64,000 nucleotides of DNA from Promerops cafer (GCA_013398275.1 VZSE01015338.1:187799-251798), one strand, 5' to 3'; counted from the first letter of the stretch, positions 26,501 to 39,929 are shown. Notes: generated by a model from the sequence alone, not told the origin. Numbers and translations are program-made.

Positions 26501-29500
26501 CCAGATGTCCCCAAATACCAACGTAGGTTGTGCTTGCTACTCCAGGTATGACTCAAGTCCCTGATGTTTGACTTGAGCATCCTCTTAATTCCCATCTCCT
26601 TTAGCTCATCACAGCATCTCTCCACCCAGGCTATCCCCCTAAATCCACTCTGCTTCCCACACTTCCTCAGAAAGACATGGGAGCAAGAGAGTGATCAGTG
26701 AGTGTTGTCCCCTCTTCCATTTCTCTTTTTACTTTTATACCAAAATTTGCTTTCCCATCACCAGCTAATTGATTCCTCAGCACTCCTATGTCAAGCCATG
26801 GTGGTTGTCCATAGGAATCTAAATCTGCTCACAAGAAAGACAATGATCAACACCAGGTGATGCAGAGGCCAACACAACCTCACTTAGCATCTCCCCTCGA
26901 GCTACAGAGCATCTTCTGGAAGCAGCTCAGTTTCTGGCTGTGACAGCATTCATGGGATTCAGTTTCATCCTTCCAGGATGAGATTCTCTCCCCTGATGAA
27001 GGCTCAGCATTGTGTTTGCAGGCTGCTTCCTTCCAGCACTTTTATTTGGGAATAGTCCATAAGATTAAGCTGGCATTATTTGGGAATAGTCCATAGGATT
27101 AAGCGGGCATTTGGTTTCCTGGGCAGATTTTTGGGATATTGTGCTATTAGATGGTCAGGGGGAGGTGGGGAACATAGGAAGTCCATTAGAGATAGGAGAA
27201 AAAGTCTCTGTGAAGTGACAAAATAACTGCAGTCAAGCTGCTTATCAGAGAATGGAAGTGCCACCAGCAGCACAAGAACCTCACTCTTCCCACTCCATTC
27301 CAACATGGGAGGAGGTGGCAGGGAAAAACCAGTTCTCCTATGAACCTCTTATTACTGATCAGCCCCCCCTGGGTAGGGGCAGGCAGGTTTGATGTCAACC
27401 CTTCAGGAGGAGCAGGGGGCAGAAATGCCTCTCTGAGCCCCTTGTGGGTTTGTTAATCAAGGTAAATGCTCCCAGAGGGGAGGCAGTGAGCGCTGCTGGG
27501 GCTGCCTTGGGACTTCTGGCAGGGAAACTCCTCTGGCACCTGAAACAGCTGGTCTTGCAGCTCTGTGGGGGCTTTCTAGAAGCTAAGATCCTAAATTTGT
27601 TCTCTGCTTTAATGAAATTCGGTGCTCCGAGGTGGGGAGTGAGTTCTGCCCTTGATGTCCTCATCTTTTTGCTGCTGGATTTGGAGGGAGCTCGTTGCTT
27701 TTCTGGATCTTGCAGGAGCTGGGGCTCACGGCTGCTGCTTGTTGTTTCCAGTGGGAGTTGATGCAAATAAATCCTGCTGTTCTGATCCACGTGGGTGACA
27801 GCAGCCCTGGAGGTTTGAAATAATGCTGAGAACAAACTTCATTAAACTTGCTGCATGTCATGTGGCCTTCATGCAAAAACAAAACCCACTGCCAGCATCC
27901 ACAGTCTGAGCTGTACAAAACCCAGGGGCTCCATGTTGGGCCTGGAGATTTTTTGGGTTTCATTGCCAGTCATTCATTTTTTTGCACAAGTGTTGCACGC
28001 ATAGGTAGGTGTGGTTTTTACAAGCCATCCAAACCGAAGTGCCAGACCTTTTGAAGTTTGTGTAGCAGATTAATTCAAGATTTTTAGGATCTACTCGCGA
28101 GGAGCTTGATAGGGTGCAGGAGGAGGAGACTGGGAATCATCTCCTGGGTTGTTCAGAGACACCGGATGTGCAGTGCTTGGTGAAATGAGCTGTGTTATCT
28201 GGGAGTGAGGGGTTGAAACACGTTTCAAGAGCTGTAAAGAATCTTACAGGAAGATTGGAGTCCAGGGCCTTGGATGGAAGACATTAAAATGCTTTTGTGG
28301 GTTTGGTAGATTAGGGATGCATTTTGTTTTAATTGGATTTGCTCCTAAATTTGTCTCTCTGTGGTACCTGAAGCACGAAACACACCTGTGATCTGTGTGA
28401 ATCAGCTGAGGAGGGATGAAATGCATTTTGCCAGCCCTGATCCTGCAGAGTACGTGCGTGTTTTGGCTGCTGGGTTATGACAACAGAGAGGAGGCATTTC
28501 AGAGCCATCACTGACATCTGCAGCCTCGCAGGAATGTGTCAGATAGTTAATTATTGTGTAGAACTGGAATTCTATCACGCCAGAACATAAGTAGTTTGTT
28601 TGGGTACTCTTTCCTCCCCCCCTCCCCCTTTGCTGAAGATAAAGGAGTTAAGTTTAATCATTAAATCTCCATCTTGATCCATGTAGGTCACGCACCAAAC
28701 CAAAGTCAGATAACGCAGCATTTAGCAACCTTATCTCCTTTACAATAAAGAGCAAGCAGGAAGCCGACTTTGTTGTCTGTTCTATTTTTTAATATACGTT
28801 TATTTAAAGAAAAGCCATCTTGAAAATGGGGAGGGGGGATGAGATCTTCCAAACAGCAGCTTCTGTAAACAGGATGAAATCAGATAAAGAAATTACTGTA
28901 AAAATATTGCCTCATCTCTGAAGCTCAGAACTTTTTTTTTCTTTTGCTCTTTTTTATCTTTGAGAAAGATAATGAAAGAGGAAGCTTGAAACCACATTTC
29001 CATTGATGTTTGAATACACAACTGCTGGATTTAAGAACTAAAGGAGATCAAAGAGAATGGTTTTCATTCCGATAAAATTATAGCAGTTCTGGTATAGGGT
29101 GATGGGCTCATTTATGAACTCCACGACACAAATAGTTGTTCAGGCACCTTTTTTTTCCCCTTCCTCTGCTAAGAATGAAATGAAAAATGCCTGGAATTCC
29201 TAAGGATTAATTAGGAGTGTGGCTAATAATGTTATAATAGATACATACTAAGAGCGTATGTCTCTCTTTAGGACATTCTCTGGGAGCACAAAACATCTGT
29301 ACAATTCAAAGGGAATGGGAATGCCTGTTCCTTGCTACTGTACATTGCAGCTCACATGACATAAAAACTTAACAGCATTAGGTTACCAAAGTGTGTATCC
29401 TGACACTGCTCTCTGGTGATTTAATTTTTTATTAGCACATACTTTGACATTCATTACTGAGCACAAGCTGCGAGTTAAAGCCATTCATGGATGCGGGGTT

Positions 29501-30325
29501 AACACAATTATTTATCACATGTTACATTATGTCCTTAAACTGTGCAGTAAAAGTTATCAGGGTCTGTAAAAGGCAGCAGTGATACAGCTGTGATTGAATG
29601 GGAGATCTGAGGCTGTGATCCTGTGGAATATCCTTGAAGGCTTCCTGTGCCTGTGGAAGGATCTGCTGGCCTGGGATGGCTGTGCTTTAGTTCTTGGGGT
29701 TTTCTTAGGTTTGGGTTTGGGGTTTTTTTTGAGAGCTGAGTGTTATATCAGGGCTGGTGTCATCTGCAGCTTGGTAACCTCACATTTGCATGCCCTGGGG
29801 ATGTGAATGTGCTTTAGCACAGTTCATGCAGAAATGAATTTGTCCATGCCAGCCATACAGCCCAGCTTGGCACAGAATCCAGTTTGGTGGATATTAATCC
29901 ACTTTTTCTTGCACTTCCAAATTTGAAGTTTCACAAAAATCGTATTCCAGGTTGGTCACAGTGCAGTAGGAAAAACATAAACTTTAAAAGTGAGGGGTTT
30001 TTCTGGTTTGTATGAGGGGTGGGTCTCTTGTTTGTTTAAATTTTGGGTTTGGAATTTTGGTGCCTGAAAGAGGTCATTCTCCCTCCAGATGAGGAGTGAG
30101 GGCACAGGGCTGGGGGGTGTCTGTCCCTACAGGTCACCTATCCCCATGGAAATCCAGGTCTGAAAGGATTGGTTTTGATCAGGGGACGAAAACTCCTACC
30201 CTGAGAGGCTGAGTGCTAACCACAGTTTTGTTTTATTCATGCTGATGATGCAGAGGGAGATGTTGCTTCACCCTTGAGGCACAAGCCAGCTCCAAAGGTG
30301 GTGGCCAAGTGCTTGACTAGTGTAG
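23511..30325. other. Intergenic, no gene recognised
   Basis: Mostly unique DNA with the 34-bp duplication at 27043. The segment 28540-29580 is AT-rich and repeat-free, with several homeodomain-type TAAT motifs. No coding evidence. Confidence 0.7.
27043..27110. repeat. 34-bp direct tandem duplication
   Basis: Two adjacent 34-bp units beginning TATTTGGGAATAGTCCATA differ at only two positions. This is a recent local duplication with no gene content. Confidence 0.9.
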
Positions 30326-30490
30326 AATCATCATAAATTCATAGAATGGGTTAGGAAGGGCCTTAAATATTATCCTGTTCCACCCCCCTGACAGGGGCAG
30401 GGACACCTTCCACCTTCCAATATCTCTTGCTTCAGATTCAGTTTTAAAACCCCTTCTCTCCTGCCAGACCCAGTCAAGGGGGTTGGCTTG
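30326..30490 (-). mobile_element. CR1 LINE 3' fragment with internal deletion
   Basis: The plus strand starts with AATCATCATAAATTCATAGA and ATGGGTTAGGAAGGGCCTTA, then CCCCTGACAGGGGCAGGGAC and ACCTTCCACC, the antisense of a CR1 tail. It then jumps to a diverged AATATCTCTTGCTTC and TCAGTTTTAAAACC part, so the middle of the usual 3' region is missing. The distal boundary is approximate. Confidence 0.75.
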
Positions 30491-31988
30491 CCCATCCTGG
30501 AAAACACCTTGGGGGTCCACAGTGGTGTAAAGAAAGGGGAATTTTCAGCAGGGCAATGTGGTGTTTGCTCCTGGTGCAACCTGCTTGTGCCACCCCGGTA
30601 GGGTGGGCACAGCCACTCATTACAGGATTGCTGTAAAAGGATTTTTTTTGGTATTTTTTTAAGCAGACAGAGCCTGATGCAGTCTCTCAGCTGAGCCCCG
30701 TCTCACCTCCTTTCTCCTTTAGCCTTTTTATTAGAACCTTGAGCAGAATGTGGTTCTTGTGGCCTCATTTCTGCCTTATCAGATGTGGCTTGTACCTCAA
30801 AGCAGCACAGAAATGGGTGAGCTCTTACCCTGAATCATTTTATTTAGGGTTTGTGTCTTTTTTTCTGGCAGGCTGCCCTGTGTGATGATGCCCAGTGGAA
30901 AGGATAATGTTGCTTCAACTTAAAAATAGCTTGTGTTTTCAGGGTGGGCACAGAGGACAGCTTGTGCAATTAAAATGGTGATTATTGAAGTCATGCCTAA
31001 TAAAGTCATCTGTGACTTGCTGAACTCAAGTTAATGACCATGAAATCCATCGTTAATAACAGGACAGCCATTAGTGGGATGGGTGATGTGCCAAAGGTAG
31101 CCAATGGAAGGCAATAAAAATATCAAAAGTTAATGTTTGACAGTTTAAACTCTCACGTGAATATTTTGTCCCCATGGTGACTGTTTGAAGTTTGTATTTT
31201 ATTTTTAAATGCCTTTTAAGAGCTTCTAGATAGCTTTAACTTTCCAGGGAGGCTCACCTTGTATTTGGAGTTAGGTGCTGAGATTGCTCAGTGGTGCTTG
31301 AACCCCTGTGTGTGTTTATGTCCAGTTTTGGAGCTGGCTGAAAATTATCAAAGCACCACCAGGTCTCCATCCTGCTCAGCAGGAACTGGAGGGAAGAGTG
31401 GAACTGGGGGCAGAGCAGTAAACTGGGTAAAATGCACTTTGGAAGAGCAGGTGCCATGAAAAATCATGATGGGGAGAGGTTAGCATGTGTTCTGACTGTC
31501 ATTGCTGTGAAATGCTCCAGGAATTGTTGGGGAAGAGCACAAATTCACTTTGCAAACGTAGGATGAAATGTAGGATGTGTTGTAGGGCGATCAAGTCCTT
31601 AGATATCTTTCAAACAGAGCCAGCCAGGAGAAATACAGCCTGGTTTAAAACCAGAGCTTTGAAAGGGCTGGATGTGGCTCCAGTGGTGAGATAGAATCTG
31701 GTCCTGGTCTCCAGCTGAGTAATGCTGATGCTCATGGTAGTAAAGGAGTAGTAAGTGCACTTGCAGGACTTGAATTTCGAACGTTTCTGCCTTAAAAGTG
31801 ATGGGGCTGTTTGAGAAGTCATCAACAAATCATCTTTTCAAGTGGAATTTAAAGCTGTTTTGAAGCATTGTGTTTTCTCTAAGTGTGTCAGTGTAGCACA
31901 GGAGTGCCAACCACTTCATAAATACTGTAGTGACCCTTGGCAATAAACCTGCAGCACACAACAAAAGCTGGTGCTCCTCGGATATTCC

Positions 31989-32035
31989 AAATTACCTGGG
32001 ACCCCAAATTACCTGGGACCCCAAATTACCTGGGA
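31989..32035. repeat. 17-bp tandem repeat, about 2.8 units
   Basis: The unit AAATTACCTGGGACCCC occurs twice perfectly and is followed by a third copy truncated after GGGAC. Confidence 0.9.
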
Positions 32036-33877
32036 CATGCTCTCCTGGCAGAGATGCAGGGATTTCCCAAACCCTTCCATGTTGCTGGCCCAGATCTTGC
32101 TTAAATCACAGGAGACAGGCTGACAAATTAAGAAAAAAATGCCAATGTGCAAGGAAAGTGAGAAAACCCTTGTGGCTGCTTCTCCTAAAATGCCAGTGAG
32201 GGAGGCCGTGGCTCCAAGGGCTCTGCTGTGCCTCAAGGACAGGGGGAAGTGTTGAGTGGAGGGTACCTTGGCAGGATAAAGCTCCAGCATGAGAAACCAG
32301 GGGTTCCTGAACTCAGGAAATAAGTTGAATTCCTTCAGGCTTTTTCCAAAACAACACTTTTCACCCCATGGCGTCCCAACTACTCTTTCCAAGGATTTGG
32401 CTGTTCAGGAATGGGATTCCTGCAGGTACCATGGATGCTGATAGCTTGTGTGGGACAATGGCCAGAGACACATCCTGTCACTGAGGTTGGTTCAGCTTCA
32501 TTTGTAAACCAAAAATAGTGTTTCCTTCTGGCTGAAAAAATTCAGAACAACATTTCTGGAAACACTGAGGAAAAATACAGTAGTACAAAATATAAAAAAT
32601 ACAAAAGCCAAGGTTATTTAGGTCATACAGAAATTACTGACCTAGATAAATACATAACAGTGAATAACATAATATCTATTTATTCCAGGTCAAAGTGATC
32701 TATACCTTTTTCTTTTCACTGGGAATAAAGTTCATCTCCTTACAAATCAAACCCTGTTGGAGCCATTAAGCAGTCATTAATTATTTTGGTCGTAGGTGGC
32801 TGGAATGTCATGGTGATGAAATATGCATTTCCTCATGCTTGCAGAGTCATGGCTTTGTGTTCATCACGTAGGCAGCACAGGTTTGCCTGCAGAGAGTGGC
32901 AGGCATGTTATCTGTTGGAAAATGGAGCTCTGGTTTGGCTTTGGGGTTGTGTTCATGCATATGAACATCTTTCACTTCCCCTGGGGAGAGTCCCTGGTGC
33001 ATCGGGAGGCGGAGGAGGGAGAGGAGGGCAGCAGCTCCCAGCAGGTCGGGGTGCCATGCAGCAAGGTACAGCAGCTCTCCACCCCAAGGGAGAGCAACCC
33101 CAAAAAACCCAGCAGTGAACATGCTGGTTGCAGGGGGGACTGAACCCCGCTGCCATGCCCAGGGTGGAGCACGGCACTGGTGACAGCCCCGGGCACGGTG
33201 GCTCCCGTGGTGCGCTGGGTGTGCCCCCAGGCAAGGCTTGTACAGCCCTGGGGTGCTGTGTCGCCGCTTCCAGCTCAGGGATCAGCCTCCAGCACAGTCC
33301 CCAGTCTCTCTGCAGGACCTGCCCCATGCCGAACCTCCCCTTCCACCCTGGGACAGGAGCTGCATCAAACCCAGGCTGAGCACCTTGTGCTTTCCCTGGC
33401 TCTTGCTCCTCGATGGCCAGCGCTTCTCCTCTGGCTGTCTCATCCCAGGAACACTGCAGCTCAGTCGTCCCCAAGGTTTTGGCGGGGCTCAGGATGAAGA
33501 GGAGATCCAAGGTCTGCTGCAGGAGCTGCTTCTGCCCTGCAGGAGCTCCACAAAGTCAAGCACAAACCTTGCACGTGGGCACTGCCACCGCTGCTCCGTC
33601 CCTGTCCCCTTCCAGAGGACATCCAGGCACCCAGCTCCCCTCAGTCCTCTCCCCTTGCAGGCTCCCAGCAAGTCCCTCAGGGGAAACAGATGCACAGACT
33701 GAGTTGCTGGGGGAGGAGGAGCACAGCCAAGTCCCTGTGTGAACTCCTGCTGCTCTATCTCCATCCTGAAGTGCTCGTGGCACTCTCTCAGAAGCGTGTT
33801 TTCCATATAGATTGTCCACCTGAGGATACAGGATCCCTTTGTAGGCATTAGTCGGTTTAATTGAGTTTCACTGTAGT

Positions 33878-33990
33878 TCTCTGAGGCAGGGAAATTATGT
33901 TCCCTGGGTTTTTACACCTATGTAAACTGAGGCATGGAGAGGTTATACATTTGTAGGGAAGTCCAGAGGCATTTTTGCAGGAGATCTGGT
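33878..33990 (-). mobile_element. Possible MIR/L2-type relic
   Basis: CTCTGAGGCAGGGAAATTAT is followed by TTTTTACACCTATGTAAACT and GAGGCATGGAGAGGTTATAC, then AGGGAAGTCCAGAGGC. This follows the antisense MIR/L2 series ATTTTACAGATGAGGAAACT, GAGGCACAGAGAGGTTAAG, CCCAAGGTCACACAGC. The match is short and diverged, so the family is uncertain. Confidence 0.4.
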
Positions 33991-34698
33991 TTGGGGGGTA
34001 GTAGTTCCTCAGGAAAGAAAAAAAAGAGAAGTCCTAAAAAACAGGAGAGAAAAATCCAAAGCCAGAAAAGCCTCAGAATAGGGGAAACAATTTTTCAGAA
34101 TGCTACACATTGAAGCAATTTCAAATAAAGCATTTGGAAACAAAGCGCAGCACTTAGCTTAAAATTAAAATCTTCTGGTGGGGAATGGGTTCTGCCTCAA
34201 ACACCACGGTCTTAAACACAGGTCAGCCCTCGGTTTAAGAAGGAGCAGGAGGATTTTCAGTGCTAAATTAGAATTGCCAAAGGGGTAAGCAGCACAAACA
34301 AGGAGGGAGAGGGGAAGGATTCTGGGAGCAAGTCAGAGCTGCAGACAAGAAGGCGCACAGCCTGAGAGAATCCCTCAGCCTGGCTGAGAAAACCAGTTTT
34401 GTTTAGCTAAGCCCCAACTCAAACACACTTGAAAACTCAGAGTTTTGCCAGGCTGCTGTGGAGCTGTGAACAAGTCACTTTTGTCTGGGTGAAGAATGGA
34501 GCCCCTGTCACCCACGTTTTGGGGACGCCGGGGCGCAAGTCTGGCTCCTCGGGGCAAAGCAGGCACGGCGTAGGCTTGGGGTGAACTGGAAACACCAACA
34601 GCTGTACATGCAGGGAGCAATGTCAACCCTTGGTCTTGCTCTGCCTGCTCCTCTTCTCCCCGGGGATCCACCCTGTGACCCCCCAAACGGAGGGGAAT

Positions 34699-35296
34699 TG
34701 TGGTGGTCTTGTCTTTTTTTTCTTCTTGTTAGAGTCGGGATTGAAAATGAGAGTGTTTCTTGTTGGGACTCAGATGTTTATTAATTCTTACCCATGTTAC
34801 AGTCTCATGAGCTGTGAGTTCTGGCTAACAAAGTGAAAAATGGACTCTGTCTTCTTCTCTACAAGGTCTTCTAAGCACAAACTATCCAATTATGGAGCGA
34901 CACCTAAATTATTTCTATTTTCAACCCAATAACTAAGAACTCAAAGCCCGCACTGCGGACTTTCCTGTCCAATTACAAGCTACCACCAAACCCATGGAGA
35001 AGAAGCTGAAGAAGAAGAACTAGCCAACACCCAAAACCCTCCATCTTTCCTTATATATATACATTATATTCTAAAACCTTAAATTCTAAGTTTTCCACCC
35101 TGTGATATTACACACTTCTATTCAAACTATACACCTATAATTTCAGTGCTATCACTCAATTTTGGAAGCCTTCTCCAGAAGGAATCAGGATTCTCTTTTG
35201 GAATCCTTCTGACTTGGCCTCAGGTCAAAAGCAGTATTTTCTTGAGTGCTCTTCAGCACAGAAAGCCTAAAATGCTCAGTAACCAGGGTTCCAACA
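34699..35296 (-). mobile_element. Probable solo LTR of an endogenous retrovirus
   Basis: The 598-bp block starts TGTGGTGG and ends TTCCAACA, giving TG..CA ends with a weak inverted match. It is flanked by the near-identical hexamers gggaat (34693-34698) and aggaat (35297-35302), as expected for a 6-bp target-site duplication. Base composition changes sharply inside it. On the minus strand it has a strong TATA motif (TATATATAAGG, about 35051-35061) and, about 270 bp downstream, AATAAA at 34777-34782, the layout of an LTR in minus orientation. No retroviral gene sequence flanks it. Family unknown; boundaries are inferred from the ends and duplication only. Confidence 0.55.
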
Positions 35297-35302
35297 AGGA
35301 AT

Positions 35303-38300
35303 GGCCACTGGCTGGTGTCTGGCACATCCCACACCCCCTGGGATGGGAGCTGGTCGTGCCATGGGTGTGTAAAGGGCTTTTCCCTGCTGAGGAGCTGGGA
35401 AATCCTGGCTGTGCTCGGTCCCCGTGATGCAGAGGGCTCACCCAGCAGAGCAAGGCTGGGTTTGGCAGCTGGGGAAATGCCTTTTCCTGCATGAGACAGG
35501 AGAAGGGAGAATAAAGAGATGAAAGCGTGGTGCCACAAGCCCCTGACCCTCATCTGGAGACCGTGATGCTCGGTGTGGCTGTGCAATCAGGGGCATTAGA
35601 GCTGCAAATGACGTTGGTCACCACTTCGCAGAGCAGGGGGTTTATCTGTGGGCAATTCATGGCCCACAGAAGCTGGGGAAAAGAAAGCAATAATTGGAGC
35701 TCGTGCCCATTTAAAATACCTTACATCAGAACTGAAGAACTGAAGCCTGTTTTTTCCATCGCAGAAATTATTTGGCCTTGAACCATCCAGACCTCACTTG
35801 CTATTCTGCAATTGAATAGAGCCTTTTGTGAGGATTTTTAAAAATAATTACTACAAAGCACTTCAAGAGGAATTCTGATTGTCGTCTAGTTTTCATTTCA
35901 TGCTTTCATGACATTTTTGTTCAAGGATGAATCTTTTATGAAATGTCTGGTTTAGGTTACACCCTCCAGAACCTTATTATTTGCCTTAAAAATTCCATCA
36001 GGGGCAGGAGCATATTCTTTAAGCTCTCCCATTAGTATAACTAAATTCATCAGAGTAATATTACTATTCATGCAAAATAGGTGTCATCTTTCTTTAAACC
36101 TCTTGGCAAGTGGTTAAACTGATTTTAACAAGTATGCAGTGCCAACTTCTTAAAGCTTTGAAAAGTCTGAAGATTCCCAGGCTGCAAAGGACTATTTACA
36201 TGGTTAAAATTATACACATATCCCCTCTACTTAAAACTGTCCCCTCATCACTTAAGACCCTTGCAAATCCATTCTGACTTCAAAAGAAGGAAAAGTTCCT
36301 CTTCCAAGAAATTTTTTTCTCCCTGTTAGCACAGCCTAGGCTTTCCAGGTTGTGAGAGCCACCGGGTTTAGCTCCAGGGCCATACTGAGCTTGGAGTTTC
36401 ATGGGTGCCTCTGCCATTGAGAGAGGAAATTAATGGAAGGTCTTGTATTTTTAAAGCCTACTGAAAATGTAATTGTAGAGAGAAAAGATTTTGGAGATGC
36501 CATATCCCACTCTTGTAATACCTCCCAACAGCACAAGTGATGCCAGGAAATCCTAAGGGACACTTTCTCCCAAGCTGATTATCAGGTGTAGAAGTTACAC
36601 CTTGACTGCTTGGCTGTCCCCACCCATCTAAATCCGGACTCCTTTCCTCAGTCTCTGCAATGAGTGGCTCTGAGTGACCCCAGTGCTCACAAAAGGAGCA
36701 CTTCAAAGCTGTATCCATGATGAATTCATGGGAACTAATTGTTTTAATTCACAGAAATGTCGAGGGTGGGACATTTGCAAGTATTCAGGCAAGGAGCAGG
36801 AGCCCACGGCTGTGGGTACCAGGGGCAGGTGGAGCTACAGGGGCAGAACTCACCCAAAGAACCTGAAATCTCTCCACAGAGTAGTAAATTTGAAATGCCA
36901 TTAAAAGAGTAAAAGGATTGTTCTCATCTGAGATCTCTGAGTTATTGGACTGTGCTCAGGGAGCTGCTCTGGCCTGGATTAGGGATCTTTATTACTTTCC
37001 CTCCTGGCCTGGAAACCTCTTGATAAATTAATTGAAATTCTGATTTTCCCATGAAGGTATCACAGTAATGTCAGGGAATCCTGTATTTGCTCAGGATCCT
37101 GTCTCATCTCCACTCTCAAGCCTGAGGAAGTTACTGTGCTGATCCTAGCAGGAAAAATGTAGGTTTTGATAAAGTGCTCTGGCATGGGAACCACACAAGC
37201 TACATGTATTCCTACTGTGCTTTATTTTATTTTCTAACTGTTCTGAGCTGGGCTAATCTGCAAAATGAAGTGATATTTTCAGGAAAATGCTGCAAGTCAC
37301 ATGCTAGGCACGTTTGTGGAAGTCCTCTGATTTTTGCAAACATAGGTCAAAAAACTGAGATGCCAACAAATTGCCTCGAGGTCGAAAGTTGTTCCCATCT
37401 CGTGTTTTCATCTGGGTCATTGTTGAAAAAACAAAGATATATATATACATATGTAATATGATGGGGGAGTGGGGTAAATGGTCAACCACAATGCCCAGAT
37501 GCAGATTGGGATCTAAATACCTTGAAAGTTCAGGAGTGCTCTGTATCCTGGGAGCGGGTTCAAAGCCTTCTCTGGATCACAAGTCTGCTGTACTTGCTGT
37601 TGTACCTGTCTGACTTGCAGAGCGACCAGGGGAATATCTTTCTGGAAAGCCTCTCATTAGAGAAAATATGAATTACAGAAAGTAACTCAATGGCTCCTTG
37701 CCATACTGCTTTCCCACTTTCTTCAAAGGGAAGTTATCCTGCATTTCGTGTGGATTCAAATCAACACACAAAGGAAAATATGCATGTTTCTGAGCCCAGC
37801 AACCAGCTGGGAATCTGCACTGAGGGAGATGGAGAGATGCTGACTGCAACTGAGTTGGGTCAAAGAGTCTCCACCTTGATTTGCTGCTAATATTTTCAAG
37901 GTCAAATATTATTTAAATTTAAAAAAAAATGGTAGGAATTTTACAGAGCACTTGTCTGGTTGTGAAAGGTGTGCAGGCTGATGGAATGGCTTTTATTGGA
38001 CTTCGTGGGTGAGACAGGAGGGTGATGGAGCTCGGGGCTGGAGTTGTTTTGTGGTCCCATCATTTGTGCTGGTTTGTGGCACATCCCACAGCACAACTCC
38101 AGGCCCGGGACCCTTCTCAGGTGCTTTTGTAAAAAACACAAACACTGGGGAGAGCCATAACTGCACGTGTGCCTCTGTAAACAGGTGCTGTGAGGTCTCC
38201 AGAGCTGAATGACTTTTGTGTGTGTGGCTGAGCAGCCTTTGGGCTTCCGAGCCGAGCAGGATCCGCGCTGGCCCCGGCGTTATTGTGTGCAGCACCTCAG

Positions 38301-38917
38301 GATACCTGGGGTCTGAAAGGAAACTCTTTTATACCGAATCAATCTCGGCACTTCCCGTAAAGTGCCCTGCGTTTATTTGCAAGGCTTCTGAGATGTGTTT
38401 CATGGCTTGAATGGGGCCATTAGGAGAATCCCCAGGAGCTCCCGGCAGCTGCAGCTGAGGCAGGGCTGGAATCGCTTCCCCAGGATGCGCGGGGAGTGAA
38501 TAGCTGAGCTCCTGTGCCCCACTCCCAGCCCGGAGTGACCAGCTCATGACAGCACTAATTAAGAAGCAGACAACTCTCACTTTCAAAGCAAAGCTGCTGT
38601 CAGCAGGAGAAGGGAGAAATGCCTTTCCCTTGGCGGGAGGCTGGTTAGTGGGACAACCACCGGACAAAACCAAGGCAGCACAAAGCGCTCAGCCTGGCTC
38701 CCTCCATACAATGGGACGTGGATCTTTGAAATGCAAAAGTTACCTTCCCAAAGAGGAGAGAAGTGGTGAAGAGCTCAACCAAATTGCACTGCTCTGATCT
38801 TTTATTTTATTTTTTTATCAAGGCTGTTTAAGGATCTTTTGATCTTACTGAGGTATTTATTACCATGGACTATTTGTCTGCAAATCGTCTAACGCTAAGC
38901 CAGGTGGGACCAGGTGA
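35303..38917. other. Intergenic, no gene recognised
   Basis: Unique sequence, AT-rich at 35780-36310 and with a short GC-rich patch at 38230-38290. No coding or repeat signal recognised. Confidence 0.7.
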
Positions 38918-39142
38918 GGTTCAGGTTGGATATGAGGAAGAATTCCTTCACTGGAAGAGTGGTTAAGCATTGGAGCAGGCTCCCCAGGGAAACAGTGGAG
39001 TCACCATCCCTGGAAGTGTTCAAATATCAAGTAGGCCTGGCACCCTGTGATATGGTTTAGTGGCCATGGTGGGACTTGGTCCAAGGTAGGACTGGTGACC
39101 TTGCAGGTTTTTTCCAGCCTGAATGTTTCTGTGAGTCTATGA
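38918..39142 (+). mobile_element. CR1 LINE 3' fragment
   Basis: This is sense-strand CR1 3' sequence. It begins GGTTCAGGTTGGATATGAGG and has CACTGGAAGAGTGGTTAAGC, CAGGCTCCCCAGGGAAACAG, GTGGAGTCACCATCCCTGGA and TGATATGGTTTAGTGGCCAT. It ends in a diverged TTTTTTCCAGCCTGAATG and a TCTATGA terminal motif. It is 5'-truncated with no coding remnant. Confidence 0.85.
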
Positions 39143-39929
39143 ATGGTGACATCACTGGGGTTCAAAAAGAATTCCCTTTGTGCTGCAGGACCCTGGGGGT
39201 TTTGGTGTGAGAGTGGGGGGTGCAGGCCCCCACCAGAGGTGAAAGGACCATGAATGGTGAGGGGTCTCAGTCCTGATAGTGTGGCAGTGGGATGGGGCTC
39301 CCCAGAGCATGGCTCTGTCTGAGCTGAAGGCAAAGCTCTGATCAGCAAATTAAGTTTTGGTGCCAGAAGAGATTTTCCCCTGTTCTCTGGTTTCACTTGG
39401 AGGCACCACAAAGGAGCATCAGTGAGGTTGCCTTGAGGTGCGCTGGCTGTAAGGGCCAAGGACAGAACAAGACTGTTCTGCCCAGGAACCCTGGGCTGGA
39501 GGAGCTTTGTCCCAGACCTGCTAAAAGTGAGGTTTGGGTGGGTTTTCAGTGTGGAGTTCAAATTCTTGCCTGGCCTTTCCGGAGCATGGAATGTTGCTGA
39601 GCCAACCCCCTCCCCTAATGCAGCCCCGTGTGCAGGATCAGCCTCTGAGGGTCCTGTGGGGTGACAGGAGCACCAGACCTCCTCAAACAGGTGATGGCTG
39701 AGGCTTACAGGTGCTCAGCCCTGGGATCCCATGCTCATTATCCCAAGGGGTATCAGTGGGTCCATTTTCCCCTCAGTAAAGGCTGCAGCATCAAGCCTCA
39801 ATGCTGTGACCTGCGTGCAGGTAATCAGAGAGGGAGGCTGTGTTAATTAACCTCCAAACGTGTGACCAGGGAAATTTCACCTGGAATATCCATCCCCTGA
39901 GCACCCAAAGAACAGAACAATGTCAACAA
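39143..39929. other. Intergenic, no gene recognised
   Basis: Sequence between two CR1 copies. A 186-codon minus-strand open frame overlaps the CR1 at 38918-39142 and is not credible as a gene. Confidence 0.65.

Larger units (their letters stand above)
30491..34692. other. Intergenic, no gene recognised
   Basis: GC-rich at 32990-33720, where overlapping open frames on both strands (up to 185 codons) reflect composition. Contains the 17-bp tandem repeat and a possible MIR/L2 relic. Confidence 0.7.

Noticed and set aside
11051..32035. Tandem repeats considered as CRISPR-like arrays
   Set aside because: Units are directly adjacent without unique spacers, and the genome is a vertebrate's.
32990..33720. 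GC-rich patch with overlapping open frames, considered as a CpG-island promoter or gene
   Set aside because: CpG density is modest, both strands are open, and no domain or splice pattern is visible.
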